Of a stretch of DNA of 5,439 bases, positions 5,123 through 5,439 are shown one piece after another. The DNA comes from an uncultured Trueperaceae bacterium. Its GTDB lineage: Bacteria; Deinococcota; Deinococci; Deinococcales; Trueperaceae. Below the pieces are notes generated by a model. That model was not told the DNA's origin and did not search any database. It was given only the letters and a program-made list of their open reading frames with translations. The translations under genes and the position numbers were made by a program. The stretch spans positions 1 through 5,439 of the forward strand of contig CALCHY010000295.1 in NCBI GenBank assembly GCA_937907415.1, written 5' to 3'. How positions within the stretch are numbered: the first letter of the stretch is position 1; every line of letters starts with the position of its first letter.

Positions 5123-5439
5123 ATGCAACATAGAGCACGAATCGTCCGAAGTTCCGGTGCCTCTGGGTTCACGCTCCTTGAGTTGCTGGTCGTAATCGCC
5201 ATCATCGGCATCGTTGCAGGCATCGCCGTAATGGCGGGCCGCCCAGTCGTTCGGGCACAGGCCGAGGAGGCTGCCTTCCGAACGTTGCAACAGAGCGTGT
5301 GGCAGGGCGCAACAATGGCGGCCTCGCGTGGGGTGCGCACGCAGCTCACGTACGCCGGTTCGACCCTCACCGTGGTTAATCAGACCAGTGGCGAGACGAT
5401 CAGGACTTTCGATCTGCCGGAAGCCGCCAGCCTCAACGT
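5123..5439 (+). CDS. GspH-like prepilin, C-terminus outside window
   Basis: The first 105 codons are present and the frame is open to the edge. ATG 5123 is the only normal start, since the in-frame stop TGA lies at 5096-5098 and no other ATG/GTG/TTG precedes the helix. The leader is longer than the others (15 residues, MQHRARIVRSSGASG) and basic, cut before Phe16. FTLLELLVVIAIIGIVAGIAV is the helix, with Glu20 as mature Glu5. The following EEAAFRTLQQSVWQGATMAASRGVRTQLTY resembles the GspH/FimT helix and first strand, so this is probably a second GspH-type pilin, distinct from that at 3113. No cysteine is present in the visible part. It appears to have its own promoter and may open a second pilin operon beyond the window. 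Whether it works with the first set cannot be seen here. Confidence 0.92.
   Translation, partial: MQHRARIVRSSGASGFTLLELLVVIAIIGIVAGIAVMAGRPVVRAQAEEAAFRTLQQSVWQGATMAASRGVRTQLTYAGSTLTVVNQTSGETIRTFDLPEAASLN

Overview
The window looks like a type IV pilin locus from a bacterium of the Deinococcus-Thermus lineage. That assignment is an inference. It rests on the major-pilin N-terminus, the set of minor pilins next to one very large pilin-like protein, and a likely leaderless promoter with a TANNNT -10 box just before a start codon, which is common in Deinococcus. No rRNA, tRNA, CRISPR array or transposase is visible. All supported genes are on the + strand.

Layout. Bases 1-189 are the C-terminal 62 codons of a low-molecular-weight protein tyrosine phosphatase. 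Bases 190-569 hold no gene but carry three adjacent small hairpins and a pair of identical TCCCGGGA palindromes. Bases 570-965 encode a 131-residue type IV pilin with a strong Shine-Dalgarno sequence, closed by a clear intrinsic terminator at 994-1022. Bases 1023-1637 hold no convincing gene but several inverted repeats. Bases 1638-4720 are a compact four-gene operon with overlaps of 4, 4 and 8 nt: a 492-residue PilX/ComZ-like pilin with a large extra domain, a GspH/FimT-like pilin, a PilV-like pilin and a PilW-like pilin. Bases 4721-5122 are non-coding. At 5123 another GspH-like prepilin begins and runs off the window.

How the genes fit together. Every complete pilin gene has a short basic leader, a Gly cleavage site and a hydrophobic N-terminal helix, so all should be processed by a prepilin peptidase (PilD), which is not in this window. 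The product at 570 is the likely abundant shaft subunit. The four operon products match the minor-pilin set (PilX, GspH/FimT, PilV, PilW) that in other bacteria starts pilus assembly and forms the tip. The same classes occur with the large ComZ in the Thermus competence-pilin cluster, so a role in DNA uptake, adhesion or twitching is plausible but is not shown by the sequence.

The operon is much less GC-rich (about 54% in the lines counted by hand) than the flanking phosphatase gene (about 68%). The most interesting item is the large pilin-like protein at 1638-3116, which lacks the usual Glu at mature position 5 and ends in a beta-helix-like region.
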